NCBI GenBank assembly: GCA_004296925.1
Contig: SCVI01000037.1
Coordinates: forward strand, 1-44,923
Length of the DNA stretch: 44,923 nucleotides
Direction of reading: 5' to 3'
Source of the DNA: Patescibacteria group bacterium
Lineage (GTDB): Bacteria; Patescibacteriota; Minisyncoccia; Phycocordibacterales; Phycocordibacteraceae
Part shown: positions 31,882 through 40,046 of the stretch, in pieces
Position numbering within the stretch: the first letter of the stretch is position 1
Layout of the letters: every line of letters begins with the position of its first letter
The notes under the pieces: generated by a model
The model's database searches: none
What the model was told of the DNA's origin: nothing
Seen by the model: only the letters and a program-made list of their open reading frames with translations
Program-made: the position numbers and the translations under genes

Positions 31882-32327
31882 ACTTTATGAGATAACGGAT
31901 TATAGAGTTCAACAAATTTTTTCGCTTGCTCCTTTAAATTCGGCAACGCCATCATTTCTTCTTTTGAAAAGAATTTCAAATCAAGACACTCATCAGTCGC
32001 GGTGAATGTATCAAATGATGGTATCTCGAAACGATACGCTAGAAGTAAAACACTGAAAGAATCGAAGCCGTAAAAATTCTCACCTTGATACGTCCATACA
32101 TATGAAGGCATATCAGCAATATGCATTATTTCCATACGCGTTTCTTCTCTTACTTCGCGACGCAATCCTTCATCAAAGGATTCTCCAAAATTAAGACCTC
32201 CACCTGGCAAATCCCACACTGTTTTATCCCACCCTATGCCCCCATCAAGGCCTAGTAATACTTTCCCATCTTTTACATGCAAACCTTTTATAGCTACTCG
32301 ATAAAAAGAGTCGTGAGGAACAGACAT
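31878..32327 (-). CDS. Nudix hydrolase
   Basis: Hydrolyses a nucleoside diphosphate linked to another moiety; the substrate cannot be told. The 149-aa protein has an intact Nudix box, with LPGGGLNFGESFDEG followed by LRREVREETRM (GX5EX7REUXEE all present; the usual final Gly is Met). I start at the ATG at 32325-32327; a TTG three codons upstream is also possible. It sits between mscS and purD in one direction, and its stop overlaps the purD start. Confidence 0.9.
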   Translation of the reverse strand: MSVPHDSFYRVAIKGLHVKDGKVLLGLDGGIGWDKTVWDLPGGGLNFGESFDEGLRREVREETRMEIMHIADMPSYVWTYQGENFYGFDSFSVLLLAYRFEIPSFDTFTATDECLDLKFFSKEEMMALPNLKEQAKKFVELYNPLSHKV

Positions 32328-32348
32328 ACTATTCAATGTTTAATCATA

Positions 32349-33179
32349 TTAACGAACCTTCTTTACCACTACATCCATTTGAGGGAACGGGATTTCAATA
32401 TCAGCATCTTGTAGCGCTTGTTTTATTGTCTCTACGACCAAAAACATCGTTGCTCGTTCTTTGTCCGCACTATCAACCCACACACGAGCGAGCATATTAA
32501 TTGATGAGTTACCTAACTCAGCAACCGCCACCGTAGGAGGGGGGTCTTGCTTCACGCCCTTAATTGCACTTAATGCCTTAATAAGTACTTCTCTCACCTC
32601 CGGAATTGATTCTTTATATGCGACACTAAATGGCACCACAATACGAAGCTCTCCGTGAGAGGAATGATTTACTAAAACTTCATTCGCAATCTTTTGATTA
32701 GGAATTACCACAAACGTATTATCGAGAGTCCTGATACGTGTTGTGCGCATCGTTATTTTTTGTACTCTTCCATACATTGCCCCTACGGTAATCCAGTGTC
32801 CAATTTTAAAAGGTTTGTCTACATAAATTAAGATTCCTGAAATAATGTTCGCCACTGTATCCTGAGCAGCAAATCCAATTGCGATACCTATAATTCCAAG
32901 ACCAGCTACCGTTGCAGTTAAATTTATTCCGAGTTGCCCTGCACCAATAACTACAGCGATGATGAAAAGAAACACCCGATACCCTGTATTGACGATAAGT
33001 TCAGCATTTGCCTGCTGTATTCCGCGCCACCGCAACACATACATAAGCGGTCGTTTCGTGAAGCGATATATTCCCCAAAATATGAGGAGCACAAAAAAAA
33101 CCGAGAACAAACTAGGGAGTGAGACAGTCAACGCAGATATCAATCCGTCAACGTTAAAAGAGTTCTTTAAAATATCCAT
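32349..33179 (-). CDS. mscS: Small-conductance mechanosensitive channel (MscS family)
   Basis: Pressure-relief channel of the cytoplasmic membrane. The 276 aa have three hydrophobic N-terminal helices. The third (TATVAGLGIIGIAIGFAAQ) is the Gly/Ala-rich pore helix, followed by DTVANIISGILIYVDKPFKIGHWI, RTTRIRTLDNTFVVIPN and the C-terminal alpha/beta domain. Length and motifs match E. coli MscS (286 aa). An extended -10 ends six bases before the ATG. Confidence 0.93.
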   Translation of the reverse strand: MDILKNSFNVDGLISALTVSLPSLFSVFFVLLIFWGIYRFTKRPLMYVLRWRGIQQANAELIVNTGYRVFLFIIAVVIGAGQLGINLTATVAGLGIIGIAIGFAAQDTVANIISGILIYVDKPFKIGHWITVGAMYGRVQKITMRTTRIRTLDNTFVVIPNQKIANEVLVNHSSHGELRIVVPFSVAYKESIPEVREVLIKALSAIKGVKQDPPPTVAVAELGNSSINMLARVWVDSADKERATMFLVVETIKQALQDADIEIPFPQMDVVVKKVR

Positions 33180-33185
33180 AATGAG

Positions 33186-33194
33186 AGTCTACCA
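33186..33194 (-). promoter_or_regulatory. Leaderless promoter of mscS-Nudix-purD
   Basis: Minus-strand TGG-TAGACT (hexamer 33186-33191) ends six bases before the mscS ATG at 33179. Confidence 0.55.
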
Positions 33195-33232
33195 GAATCT
33201 ATATAAATCTGTGTACTAATAAGAAACATACT

Positions 33233-35008
33233 CTAGCGTACCTCCCAACCTTTTTTAGTTAACGCCTCGGTAACAGACGCCATGAACCCTTGCACCTCTT
33301 CGTCGGTGAGTGTTCTTTCGTGTGATTGAAATACAAGTCTAAACGCAAAGGATGTTCTTCCCTCTTTTGAGAAGGTGTCGAACAGCGTGCACCTTACAAG
33401 CATAGGCCCCGCACTCTCTTTTATGTGGGACCTCGTAGGTCCCACATCGGTAGTGTCGGGAGCCCAAAAGGCAACGTCCCGAACAATGAATGGATACAGA
33501 GAAAAAGACTTGTACAGGCTCAAAGCATACCGCTTGGGGACATATTCCGCATCAGGCGCAATCTCCGGAATGTCCGGCACGGGCTCAGAGGTTTGGACAG
33601 CAATGCGTTCGCCCTCTTTTGAAAATACTGTTCCCACCTCAAAGACTTTTGGTTTTACATTCGGAGCCACGGTAATGGGCGCGTAGAGCTTTGCCTTCAC
33701 AAAAGCGTCTGTAAGATTTTCCGCGAGCGTAGTGCGGAGTGCCGGCTTCGTTTTGTCTAGCGGGTTTAGAAGCCACACGTCCCCTTTCTTTGCGAAAGAT
33801 TGTGTAGAAACTTCTGTGAATCCTCGCTCAACCAAAAAATCCTTCACCTTCTCGATACCTTTAAAGCGTGCCTGGTCAATCACTGAAATTTGTTTCAATT
33901 CCTTCGGTAACACCTTATCCAAACCAATAATGCGCCCCACTTCTTCTGCTATATCTTCAGAAATAGTTAAATCTGGCCTCTCAAACGGCGCAGATACAAT
34001 ATAGGTATTCTCCTTGCTCTCAAAAGGAATATCGAGACGAAGGAGAGCATCCTCAATATCGTGAGCATTGAAAGTAGATCCTAGTATTGTATTAATTTGA
34101 TCCACAGTCACTTGCACAGGTTCGCTTGGTGCTTTCTGCACAGGATACACATCTATAACCCCCTCTATTTCTCCACCAGCGAGAAGTGGTATGAGTTTTA
34201 AAATTGCACTCATGCCATATGACGTAAGAACAGGAGAAGGATGATTTTGATATCGCGTTGAGGCATCAGTCAAAATTTTCAATCGCTGGCAAGTCTTTCG
34301 TATTATGGTGCCATTGTAGTTCCCCACTGAGATAAAAAGATCTTTCGTATTTTCCCCTACTCCTGAGTGTAAACCTCCCTTAATACCTGCGATGTCTAAT
34401 GGCATCCCAGAAATTTCGTCTGCTATTACGTGTATGTCATCGCCCAGCTGTATCGTATCCCCAGAAAGTAGTGCTATTTCCTCTCCCGCTTTTGCACTTC
34501 GAATTGAAATACTTGCCACACCATCTTTCTGAATTTTACCAAAATCAAATGCATGGAGCGGTTGCCCTATGTCGAGCATCACATAATTTGTGGCATCAAC
34601 AATATTGTTTATTGATTTCTGACCGACTGATGCAAGTGCATCTTTTAGCCACTTTGGCGACTCTCCCACTGTTACCCCACGCACTACTGCACCAATGTGC
34701 CGATTTACAAATTCAGAATCTACTGAAACTTTAAGTACTTTTGTTTCAAGAAATGACTCTGGTGTAATTCGAAGTGGATCTTCTTTAAGCGGCATCTTTA
34801 ATATGGCAGAGAGTTCTTTTGCAATGCCACGATGTGATAAACAATCTGCAGCTCTGTTAGGGAGCACATTCACATCTATGACTCCTCCGTATCGCTCATC
34901 ACTACTCTCTACCTCAAATGAATGGAACGTAAGCGCATCCACAAGAGTTGCCATATCCGGAAGCGGATCGCTAAAATATTTTTGTAGCCATAGTACAGAG
35001 ACTTTCAT
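33233..35008 (-). CDS. pheT: Phenylalanyl-tRNA synthetase beta subunit, without the tRNA-binding (EMAP) domain
   Basis: Beta subunit of the PheRS heterotetramer. The 591 aa (E. coli ~795) run from the N-terminal strand MKVSVLWLQKYF straight to DVNVLPNRAADCLSHRGIAKE, so the ~110-aa EMAP/OB domain is missing. The B3/B4 editing module is recognisable (SINNIVDATNYVMLDIGQPLHAFD), as are the B5 region and a C-terminal ferredoxin-like anticodon domain (YPFIVRDVAFWAP to the end). Within the last domain, DVGPTRSHI is encoded by a palindrome shared with trmD. Its ATG overlaps the pheS stop. Confidence 0.94.
   Translation of the reverse strand: MKVSVLWLQKYFSDPLPDMATLVDALTFHSFEVESSDERYGGVIDVNVLPNRAADCLSHRGIAKELSAILKMPLKEDPLRITPESFLETKVLKVSVDSEFVNRHIGAVVRGVTVGESPKWLKDALASVGQKSINNIVDATNYVMLDIGQPLHAFDFGKIQKDGVASISIRSAKAGEEIALLSGDTIQLGDDIHVIADEISGMPLDIAGIKGGLHSGVGENTKDLFISVGNYNGTIIRKTCQRLKILTDASTRYQNHPSPVLTSYGMSAILKLIPLLAGGEIEGVIDVYPVQKAPSEPVQVTVDQINTILGSTFNAHDIEDALLRLDIPFESKENTYIVSAPFERPDLTISEDIAEEVGRIIGLDKVLPKELKQISVIDQARFKGIEKVKDFLVERGFTEVSTQSFAKKGDVWLLNPLDKTKPALRTTLAENLTDAFVKAKLYAPITVAPNVKPKVFEVGTVFSKEGERIAVQTSEPVPDIPEIAPDAEYVPKRYALSLYKSFSLYPFIVRDVAFWAPDTTDVGPTRSHIKESAGPMLVRCTLFDTFSKEGRTSFAFRLVFQSHERTLTDEEVQGFMASVTEALTKKGWEVR
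33423..33447 (-). repeat. Palindromic element inside pheT (copy 2)
   Basis: Perfect 11-bp arms ATGTGGGACCT (33423-33433) and AGGTCCCACAT (33437-33447) with loop CGT. It differs from the trmD copy by one base pair changed on both arms (T:A to G:C), keeping the stem perfect. It encodes DVGPTRSHI in the same frame and orientation as trmD. Confidence 0.8.
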
Positions 35009-35739
35009 AATTTGTTTTGTGTAAATCCATATACAAATCGAACATCGCCAGAATGGAAAAGGCGCACATCAGGGATTCCGTATTTCACCATCAAAAGCCT
35101 CTCGAGTCCGCCACCAAAGGCAAATCCCGCAACCTCGTCTGGATTTAATTTCGCATTTCTTAGTACGGAAGGATGCAACATACCTGCCCCTGCCATTTCA
35201 AGCCAACGACCCTCTTTACCAGGAGCTTCAAACCATACATCAATCTCAACTCCCGGTTCAACAAATGGGAAGTAGCTTGGTCGAAATCGTACCTTTGCGT
35301 CTTCACCTAGGTACTCTTTATAAAATCTATCAAACACTCCTTTCAGATGCGCAAGCGTTACTTCACCTTTTGGACCTACTGCAAAACCATCAAGCTGATA
35401 AAACTGTGCCTCATGAGTCATATCTGTCGCTTCATTTCTAAAAACTTTTCCTGGGTTAATCTTTCGCATTTCCCGTAGTCCACTCTTAGCCATTTCTTCA
35501 AGACATCGCACTGTGACCGATGTGTTATGAGTTCGCATCACAAATCCCGCCCTATCTTTTATCCAAAACGTATCTTGCATATCACGTGCAGGGTGATCCG
35601 CAGGAACATTTAATGCATCAAAATTATGAAATTCGTCTTCTAGTTCAGGGCCATATGCGATACCAAACCCCATACGACCAAAAATTTCCGCAATATCGCG
35701 GAGTGCTATCGAGTGTGGGTGCAAACGTCCTTCTGCCAT
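35005..35739 (-). CDS. pheS: Phenylalanyl-tRNA synthetase alpha subunit, without the N-terminal coiled-coil
   Basis: Catalytic alpha subunit, 244 aa against ~330 usually. It begins at AEGRLHPHSIALRDIAEIF, the start of the class II core, so the ~80-aa N-terminal coiled-coil that contacts tRNA is absent. Motifs are ARDMQDTFWIK, MRTHNTSVTVRCLEEM, PGKVFRNEATDMTHEAQFYQ (motif 2), GAGMLHPSVL and AFGGGLERLLMVKYGIPDVR (motif 3). A -10 TATACT (35750-35755) ends ten bases before the ATG, supporting this short start. The pheT ATG overlaps its stop. Confidence 0.94.
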   Translation of the reverse strand: MAEGRLHPHSIALRDIAEIFGRMGFGIAYGPELEDEFHNFDALNVPADHPARDMQDTFWIKDRAGFVMRTHNTSVTVRCLEEMAKSGLREMRKINPGKVFRNEATDMTHEAQFYQLDGFAVGPKGEVTLAHLKGVFDRFYKEYLGEDAKVRFRPSYFPFVEPGVEIDVWFEAPGKEGRWLEMAGAGMLHPSVLRNAKLNPDEVAGFAFGGGLERLLMVKYGIPDVRLFHSGDVRFVYGFTQNKL

Positions 35740-35749
35740 ATGTTAATGG

Positions 35750-35755
35750 AGTATA
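35750..35755 (-). promoter_or_regulatory. -10 box of pheST
   Basis: TATACT on the minus strand lies ten bases before the pheS ATG, predicting a leader of about 3-4 bases. Confidence 0.45.
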
Positions 35756-35785
35756 CCGCGCCTCATTTATTCTTGCGACACTGGA

Positions 35786-36640
35786 TTAAAGACCTTCAAC
35801 GGTATAGAGTCTCGTACCTTCTTTAATAATGATGGAGCCTCCTACAATACGAAAATCTACCCCTCGTTTCTGATATAAAGGAACAACCAATTGAGGTTGT
35901 CGTACGTCAATCTCTGCAAAAAACAGACCCGAACGCTCTGTTGCATACACGACACCGCGAGCAAAAAAATGCGCGGATATTGCTTTATCCTTACCCGCCT
36001 TCTTTACCACTATCTCTTGTGCACACTCTGACGGAATGAAACAAAATGAACTCGGTGTTGAAGAGGCGTTTTTTTGCCAACGTACAATTACTGAACCGTT
36101 CTCAACAAATAAACCTTTTCCATTTTCAACTTCAAGCGGCTTCTCAACCTCACTTTCGAGCACCGCGAGTGGTTTTTTCTTAAATGCATCAAGTAGTGTA
36201 TTAAACTCAGCACGCGATACTACACGAGTACTGGAAGCGACAGCAGAATCCTTAATTCCAACGAGGATTTCAACAGCAGCAAAATCGGTGGGAATAAGTA
36301 GTGCTCCTGCGTCTGTGACTACCTTTGGTTCTACTACTAAATTTTTATGCCACGTATAATATCCTTCTGCAGTAACATCAACCGCATACTTTCCTGGCGG
36401 TAAATCAGGAATATACACTGAACGAGATAACAAATGAGTAACCTGTTCATCCTGACCATTTATAGACACCACCGCTCCGGAGATTGGAACCGATATATAT
36501 AATCCTCCTGTCTCAACAAACGAAAGATTGCTCAACTTATATCCTGACGCATAAAAAACAGCTGCGGGCGTTATGACCAAAAATAAAAAAACTAGAGACA
36601 AAAAGAGTGCGCGACGAAGAATTGGAGAAAAAGGCTTCAT
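35786..36640 (-). CDS. Membrane-anchored PEGA-domain protein, 284 aa
   Basis: Residues 11-31 form one membrane helix (LFLSLVFLFLVITPAAVFYA). A PEGA-like domain follows (about 45-105): GLYISVPISGAVVSINGQ, then DLPPGKYAVDVTAEGYYTWHKNL, the typical PxGxYxVxVxAxGY pattern. Residues 110-284 are an extracytoplasmic beta-rich region of unknown function with two cysteines (CFIPSEC). PEGA domains are common in surface-layer and envelope proteins. It lies between GT2 and pheS on the same strand. Confidence 0.75.
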   Translation of the reverse strand: MKPFSPILRRALFLSLVFLFLVITPAAVFYASGYKLSNLSFVETGGLYISVPISGAVVSINGQDEQVTHLLSRSVYIPDLPPGKYAVDVTAEGYYTWHKNLVVEPKVVTDAGALLIPTDFAAVEILVGIKDSAVASSTRVVSRAEFNTLLDAFKKKPLAVLESEVEKPLEVENGKGLFVENGSVIVRWQKNASSTPSSFCFIPSECAQEIVVKKAGKDKAISAHFFARGVVYATERSGLFFAEIDVRQPQLVVPLYQKRGVDFRIVGGSIIIKEGTRLYTVEGL

Positions 36641-36693
36641 ATTGTATACAGCTTACCGCAGTCCCTCTCCAACTAAAAATGAGCGCTGTGCAA

Positions 36694-38247
36694 TTACACC
36701 GTTTTAGTTTCTGGAGTTTTTTTGCGACGTAGTTTTGGTGTAACCCAAAATCCGAGATATCGTCCCGTCATCAAACGTGCTTGCGCTTCAAGTCCAGGAA
36801 TCGCACTAAAAAAGACCATGGTAAATGGGACAAGGATCCACTGCGCAAACATCATGACCGCTCGTGAACGCGAACGATTTTCAGGACGACGAGGAACTAA
36901 GTTTGTGCAAAACACCGCGCTCACTATTAAACCGAGCATTGCGATGGCAAGAAACCATCTCGCTACTATTGGAAGGTTGTATGACAACACCGACGTATTA
37001 AAGGTATGCCCCCCAATAAAAAGCGGTAGCCATCCGAACGCAAACAAAATCAATGGATGTGTCGCTAGTGACCAGAATCCTTCAACTTGCACCCATAACG
37101 TGCCTATTTTTTTACTGAGAGAAATTTTACTATTTTTCCAAAAATTAAAAACAATGTATGCAATATTTTCAGCGCCGTATCCCCAACGACGATGCTGTTT
37201 ATAAAGATTTTTCACTGTACCAAAAAAACTTGGAGCTGCGTTAGCATCCATCGATACTGGATACGTTATAGGCACTACCGTGTAATCCCCATCGTAGAAC
37301 ATAAATAAATTCCAGTAGATACGAGAATCTTCTGATACCACATTTGGCTGCCAGTATCCCGCCTCTTCAAGTGTCGCTAAAGAAACCGCATGAGAAGAGA
37401 ACGTGGCAAGACGTTCTGGTCTTTCTTGTAGAATCATTTGCCAGAATGTCGACGAGTACGCGAGTACCCGTGAAAGCATTGGAGCATCCCATATATTGTT
37501 GTTATAAAGAGGAATAGGTTGGAACGAAGAACGAAGTGGCCTTTCTGCAGTCAAGAAATGCCATGTGAGACAAGCAAAATAATCAGGATATACGACAGTA
37601 TCAATATCGAACGCTGAAACTATTACCTTTTCAAGTGGAATGCCTAAACGATCGGCAATATCTTTTTTTGCTGATTTTGCAGCATATGAAATGTTTGATC
37701 CCTTCCCTGGAATTTCTCCCTCTACACCATATGGATGTACTGTCACCAAGAAATCTAAAAAATCTCCACCAAATTCTGCTTTAGCTTTTTCAGCAAGCAG
37801 TCGCGCCTCATCCCCTCTCTCTTCTTCTGCCGCAAGCACAATAGCAATTTGCTTCAGAGGAAATCTGGAGGCCTGCACCGCCTTTATACTTTCTGCAATA
37901 ACTTCATACGGCTCGTTGTAGAAAGGAAATACCACAAAGTGAACGAGATCATCGTATTTCATATGTTCGAGTCGTAGGAGCCAATCGGTTTCCATCGAAC
38001 GACGTAAACGAATATAGTTGTATCGCAAATGAACCGACAGAAAAATAGTTTTAAAAAGCCAATAACTCGAAAATAGTATAGTTATGTACGCAGCAATAGC
38101 TGGGTTCCAAATAGAAAGCGCAACAAAACCAATTAAAGTTCCAAACGAAAGTGCCCCAGGAAGAATCTCCAAAAAACGATATACAGCCCTATTTAGACCG
38201 CTAAGTTCTGTTGCTCTGCCTACGTGTAAATATGGGTGATTATTCAT
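36694..38247 (-). CDS. Family 2 glycosyltransferase, membrane-bound (cellulose synthase-like)
   Basis: Transfers sugars from nucleotide donors at the cytoplasmic face of the membrane, probably for surface polysaccharide. The 517 aa have two N-terminal helices (about 28-75), a GT-A domain with HFVVFPFYNEPYEVIAESI, GKGSNISYAAK, and the metal-binding SAFDIDTVVYPDYF. Acceptor-site motifs are SEDSRIYWN and KQHRRWGYGAEN (Q/RxxRW type). Further membrane helices follow from ~395. It follows purH by 14 bases and is probably co-transcribed. The sugar product cannot be told. Confidence 0.88.
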   Translation of the reverse strand: MNNHPYLHVGRATELSGLNRAVYRFLEILPGALSFGTLIGFVALSIWNPAIAAYITILFSSYWLFKTIFLSVHLRYNYIRLRRSMETDWLLRLEHMKYDDLVHFVVFPFYNEPYEVIAESIKAVQASRFPLKQIAIVLAAEEERGDEARLLAEKAKAEFGGDFLDFLVTVHPYGVEGEIPGKGSNISYAAKSAKKDIADRLGIPLEKVIVSAFDIDTVVYPDYFACLTWHFLTAERPLRSSFQPIPLYNNNIWDAPMLSRVLAYSSTFWQMILQERPERLATFSSHAVSLATLEEAGYWQPNVVSEDSRIYWNLFMFYDGDYTVVPITYPVSMDANAAPSFFGTVKNLYKQHRRWGYGAENIAYIVFNFWKNSKISLSKKIGTLWVQVEGFWSLATHPLILFAFGWLPLFIGGHTFNTSVLSYNLPIVARWFLAIAMLGLIVSAVFCTNLVPRRPENRSRSRAVMMFAQWILVPFTMVFFSAIPGLEAQARLMTGRYLGFWVTPKLRRKKTPETKTV

Positions 38248-38261
38248 GAAATCTTTCTGGC

Positions 38262-39224
38262 TTAATGTCTGAATGCGCGTGTACCCGTGTAGACCATCGC
38301 AACTCCGGCTTCATCACATGCATCTACCGACTCCTGGTCGCGTACCGATCCACCGGGCTGAATTATTGCTCCAACACCAGCTTGAAGTAACACATCGGTT
38401 GCGTCACGGAATGGAAAGAAGGCGTCAGATGCTGCGACAGCATCCTTCATTCTTTCTCCTGCTTTAAGTACACACAGTTCCGCACATCGCTTGCGATCTT
38501 GTTGTCCAACTCCTGAAGCAATCAGTGTTTTATTTTTTACCGCAACTACCGTATTTGATTTCGAACTCCTACATAGTGCCCACGCAAAAAGTAGATCCTC
38601 AATCTCAGCGCTTGTTGGCTCTCGTTTCGTTACTGAGCGAATAGAGTCGCTCGATACTTCTACAATGTCGGGAGTCATGGTGAGTATCCCGCCTCTTATT
38701 TTATGCATGTGAGTCGCTTGCGACAACGATGGATTGCTGAGAGCTGGATTTACCAACACTCGAATATTTGGTTTTTTCGCAAACTCAATCTTCGCTTCCT
38801 TCGTCACTGATGGCGCAAGTAATACTTCAAAAAAATTCTTGGTCATTTGTATTGCGAGAGATCCATCAACTTCTCTGTTCACTGCCATAATGCCTCCGAA
38901 TGCTGCTAAGGGATCGCCTTCATACCATGAAGCCGTATATGCATCTGTAAGAGATTCTCTGAGAGCCGCACCACAAGGATTCGTGTGTTTTACTATCACA
39001 CATCCCGCTTCTTTCCCTCCTAGATGCGAAAGCGCAAATAAGGCACCGTCCATGTCGAGATAATTGTTGTATGAAAGCTCCTTTCCTTGGAGCATTTCAA
39101 AATTTTGTATTGCAAGAGGATCTTGCTCTTCATCCTCTATCTCACTAAACCAACCCTCTTGGTGAGGGTTTTCTCCGTAACGGAGTTTAGTACTTTTTTT
39201 AAATCTGAAAAAATCTGAATTCAT
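38262..39224 (-). CDS. purH: AICAR formyltransferase (PurH C-terminal domain only)
   Basis: Formylates AICAR with 10-formyl-THF in the penultimate step of IMP synthesis. Standard PurH (~515 aa) has an N-terminal IMP cyclohydrolase domain, but this 320-aa protein starts at the AICARFT domain. Visible are LRYGENPHQEGWF, LSYNNYLDMDGAL, CVIVKHTNPCGAA (catalytic Lys-His), DPLAAFGGIMAVN, SNTVVAVKN, ASDAFFPFRD and IIQPGGSVRD. The gene begins right after its own -10 box, so the missing domain is not just upstream (tRNA-Thr is there). Confidence 0.93.
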   Translation of the reverse strand: MNSDFFRFKKSTKLRYGENPHQEGWFSEIEDEEQDPLAIQNFEMLQGKELSYNNYLDMDGALFALSHLGGKEAGCVIVKHTNPCGAALRESLTDAYTASWYEGDPLAAFGGIMAVNREVDGSLAIQMTKNFFEVLLAPSVTKEAKIEFAKKPNIRVLVNPALSNPSLSQATHMHKIRGGILTMTPDIVEVSSDSIRSVTKREPTSAEIEDLLFAWALCRSSKSNTVVAVKNKTLIASGVGQQDRKRCAELCVLKAGERMKDAVAASDAFFPFRDATDVLLQAGVGAIIQPGGSVRDQESVDACDEAGVAMVYTGTRAFRH

Positions 39225-39230
39225 TTAAAT

Positions 39231-39236
39231 AGTATA
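39231..39236 (-). promoter_or_regulatory. Leaderless promoter (-10) of purH
   Basis: Minus-strand TATACT ends six bases before the purH ATG, directly between tRNA-Thr and purH. Confidence 0.55.
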
Positions 39237-39242
39237 CCTTTC

Positions 39243-39318
39243 TGGAGCCGCCTCTCGGGCTTGAACCGAGGACCTACGGTTTACAAAACCGTTGCTCTAC
39301 CAACTGAGCTAAGGCGGC
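39243..39318 (-). tRNA. tRNA-Thr (anticodon UGU)
   Basis: 76-base cloverleaf on the minus strand with encoded CCA. The acceptor stem GCCGCCU/AGGCGGC, D-arm with AGCTCAGTTGGTAGAGC, anticodon stem ACGGT/ACCGT around loop TTTGTAA, and T-arm with GGTTCAAGC are all present. The anticodon TGT reads ACA/ACN. The 5' end overlaps the 3' end of the GIY-YIG gene by ten bases. Confidence 0.97.
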
Positions 39319-39572
39319 AAAATTCCTATAAAACCATTCTGAATGATTTTCTCAATATAATCACGTCTTTTGAGCTTTTTCAAACGTCTTTCAATATATC
39401 GAGCTTCTGCAAGTGTTACATATTTTTGAGAAAATACGAGGGCCCCAAAACCAAGTCTTTTTGTAGTGAGTGTATGACCGCTACGATGATGCTGTAATCT
39501 TGCTTCTAAATTGCCAGTACTGCCAATATAGTACTTGCCAGAGTTCGTTTTTAGAATATAAACGAAAGCCAT
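39309..39572 (-). CDS. GIY-YIG domain protein (UPF0213/YhbQ-like)
   Basis: Small single-domain GIY-YIG protein, 87 aa. The motif reads YILKTNSGKYYIGSTGNLEARL, with Y-Y-I-G at 18-21. Downstream are HTLTTKRLGFG, the conserved Glu/Arg helix (EARYIERRLKKLKRR) and an Asn near the end (IIQNG). Such stand-alone proteins are widespread and have no settled role. The stop codon (39309-39311) is inside the tRNA-Thr acceptor/D-arm junction, so the mRNA and tRNA share ten bases; RNase P processing would remove the end of this ORF. Confidence 0.88.
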   Translation of the reverse strand: MAFVYILKTNSGKYYIGSTGNLEARLQHHRSGHTLTTKRLGFGALVFSQKYVTLAEARYIERRLKKLKRRDYIEKIIQNGFIGILPP

Positions 39573-39584
39573 AAAGAGACTATT

Positions 39585-39626
39585 CCGACGCCCTTAAGGG
39601 GTCGGAACCCCGACTTACCGTCGGGG
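39585..39626 (-). terminator. Double hairpin after the 139-aa gene
   Basis: Two adjacent GC-rich hairpins: CCCCGAC/GTCGGGG (39608-39626) and CCGAC(39585-39589)/GTCGG(39601-39605) enclosing the palindrome CCCTTAAGGG. The GTCGG and CCGAC arms could also pair alternatively between hairpins. No long T-run follows; it may terminate or separate tsf-139-aa from the GIY-YIG-tRNA unit. Confidence 0.5.
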
Positions 39627-40046
39627 CTATACCGATTTTTCTGAAGAGTTGCTATCCCTCGTCAAGACAGGTTCTACTTGCTTCTTTTTGCGCGGCACAA
39701 TCGTGCGCAAAAACGAGGAAACCTCCTTACCTTTTGGTTGCGGTACTGCCATACGCATACGGTAGGACAATCTGGTAAGTGGTCTTTCAATGGAACGCAA
39801 TCCAGCAACCAACAATAACACTACTTCATGAATACCCTTTTGCAAGAACACTATGAAGGCAGTTCTATATCGATACGGCACGTTACCAGTAATAGCGCGA
39901 TGATACATATCGGTAACAACATGATCTGCATGCTCGCGTTTAAGCGCCCACAAGCGGTGACCACGCTTTTCTTCCCAAAGTCTAAACACAATGAACCCAG
40001 TAAGAAGGGTCGAAGAGAGAAGAAATAGTGACACTGAAAATATCAT
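39627..40046 (-). CDS. Hypothetical membrane-anchored protein, 139 aa
   Basis: I do not recognise a family. One N-terminal membrane helix (about 1-22, SVSLFLLSSTLLTGFIVF), then a basic cytoplasmic part with a second moderately hydrophobic stretch (IHEVVLLLVAGL near 73-84), and a Lys/Arg-rich tail. The start codon directly follows the tsf stop (TAAATG), indicating coupling with tsf. Confidence 0.7.
   Translation of the reverse strand: MIFSVSLFLLSSTLLTGFIVFRLWEEKRGHRLWALKREHADHVVTDMYHRAITGNVPYRYRTAFIVFLQKGIHEVVLLLVAGLRSIERPLTRLSYRMRMAVPQPKGKEVSSFLRTIVPRKKKQVEPVLTRDSNSSEKSV

Noticed and set aside
39262..39285. GGACCTACGG near 39270 as a third copy of the trmD/pheT palindrome
   Set aside because: It is part of the variable and T-arm region of tRNA-Thr and lacks the second arm.
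39585..39626. GC-rich double hairpin as a riboswitch
   Set aside because: It lies after a stop codon and before a gene start, but no known aptamer consensus was recognised; termination or processing is the simpler reading.
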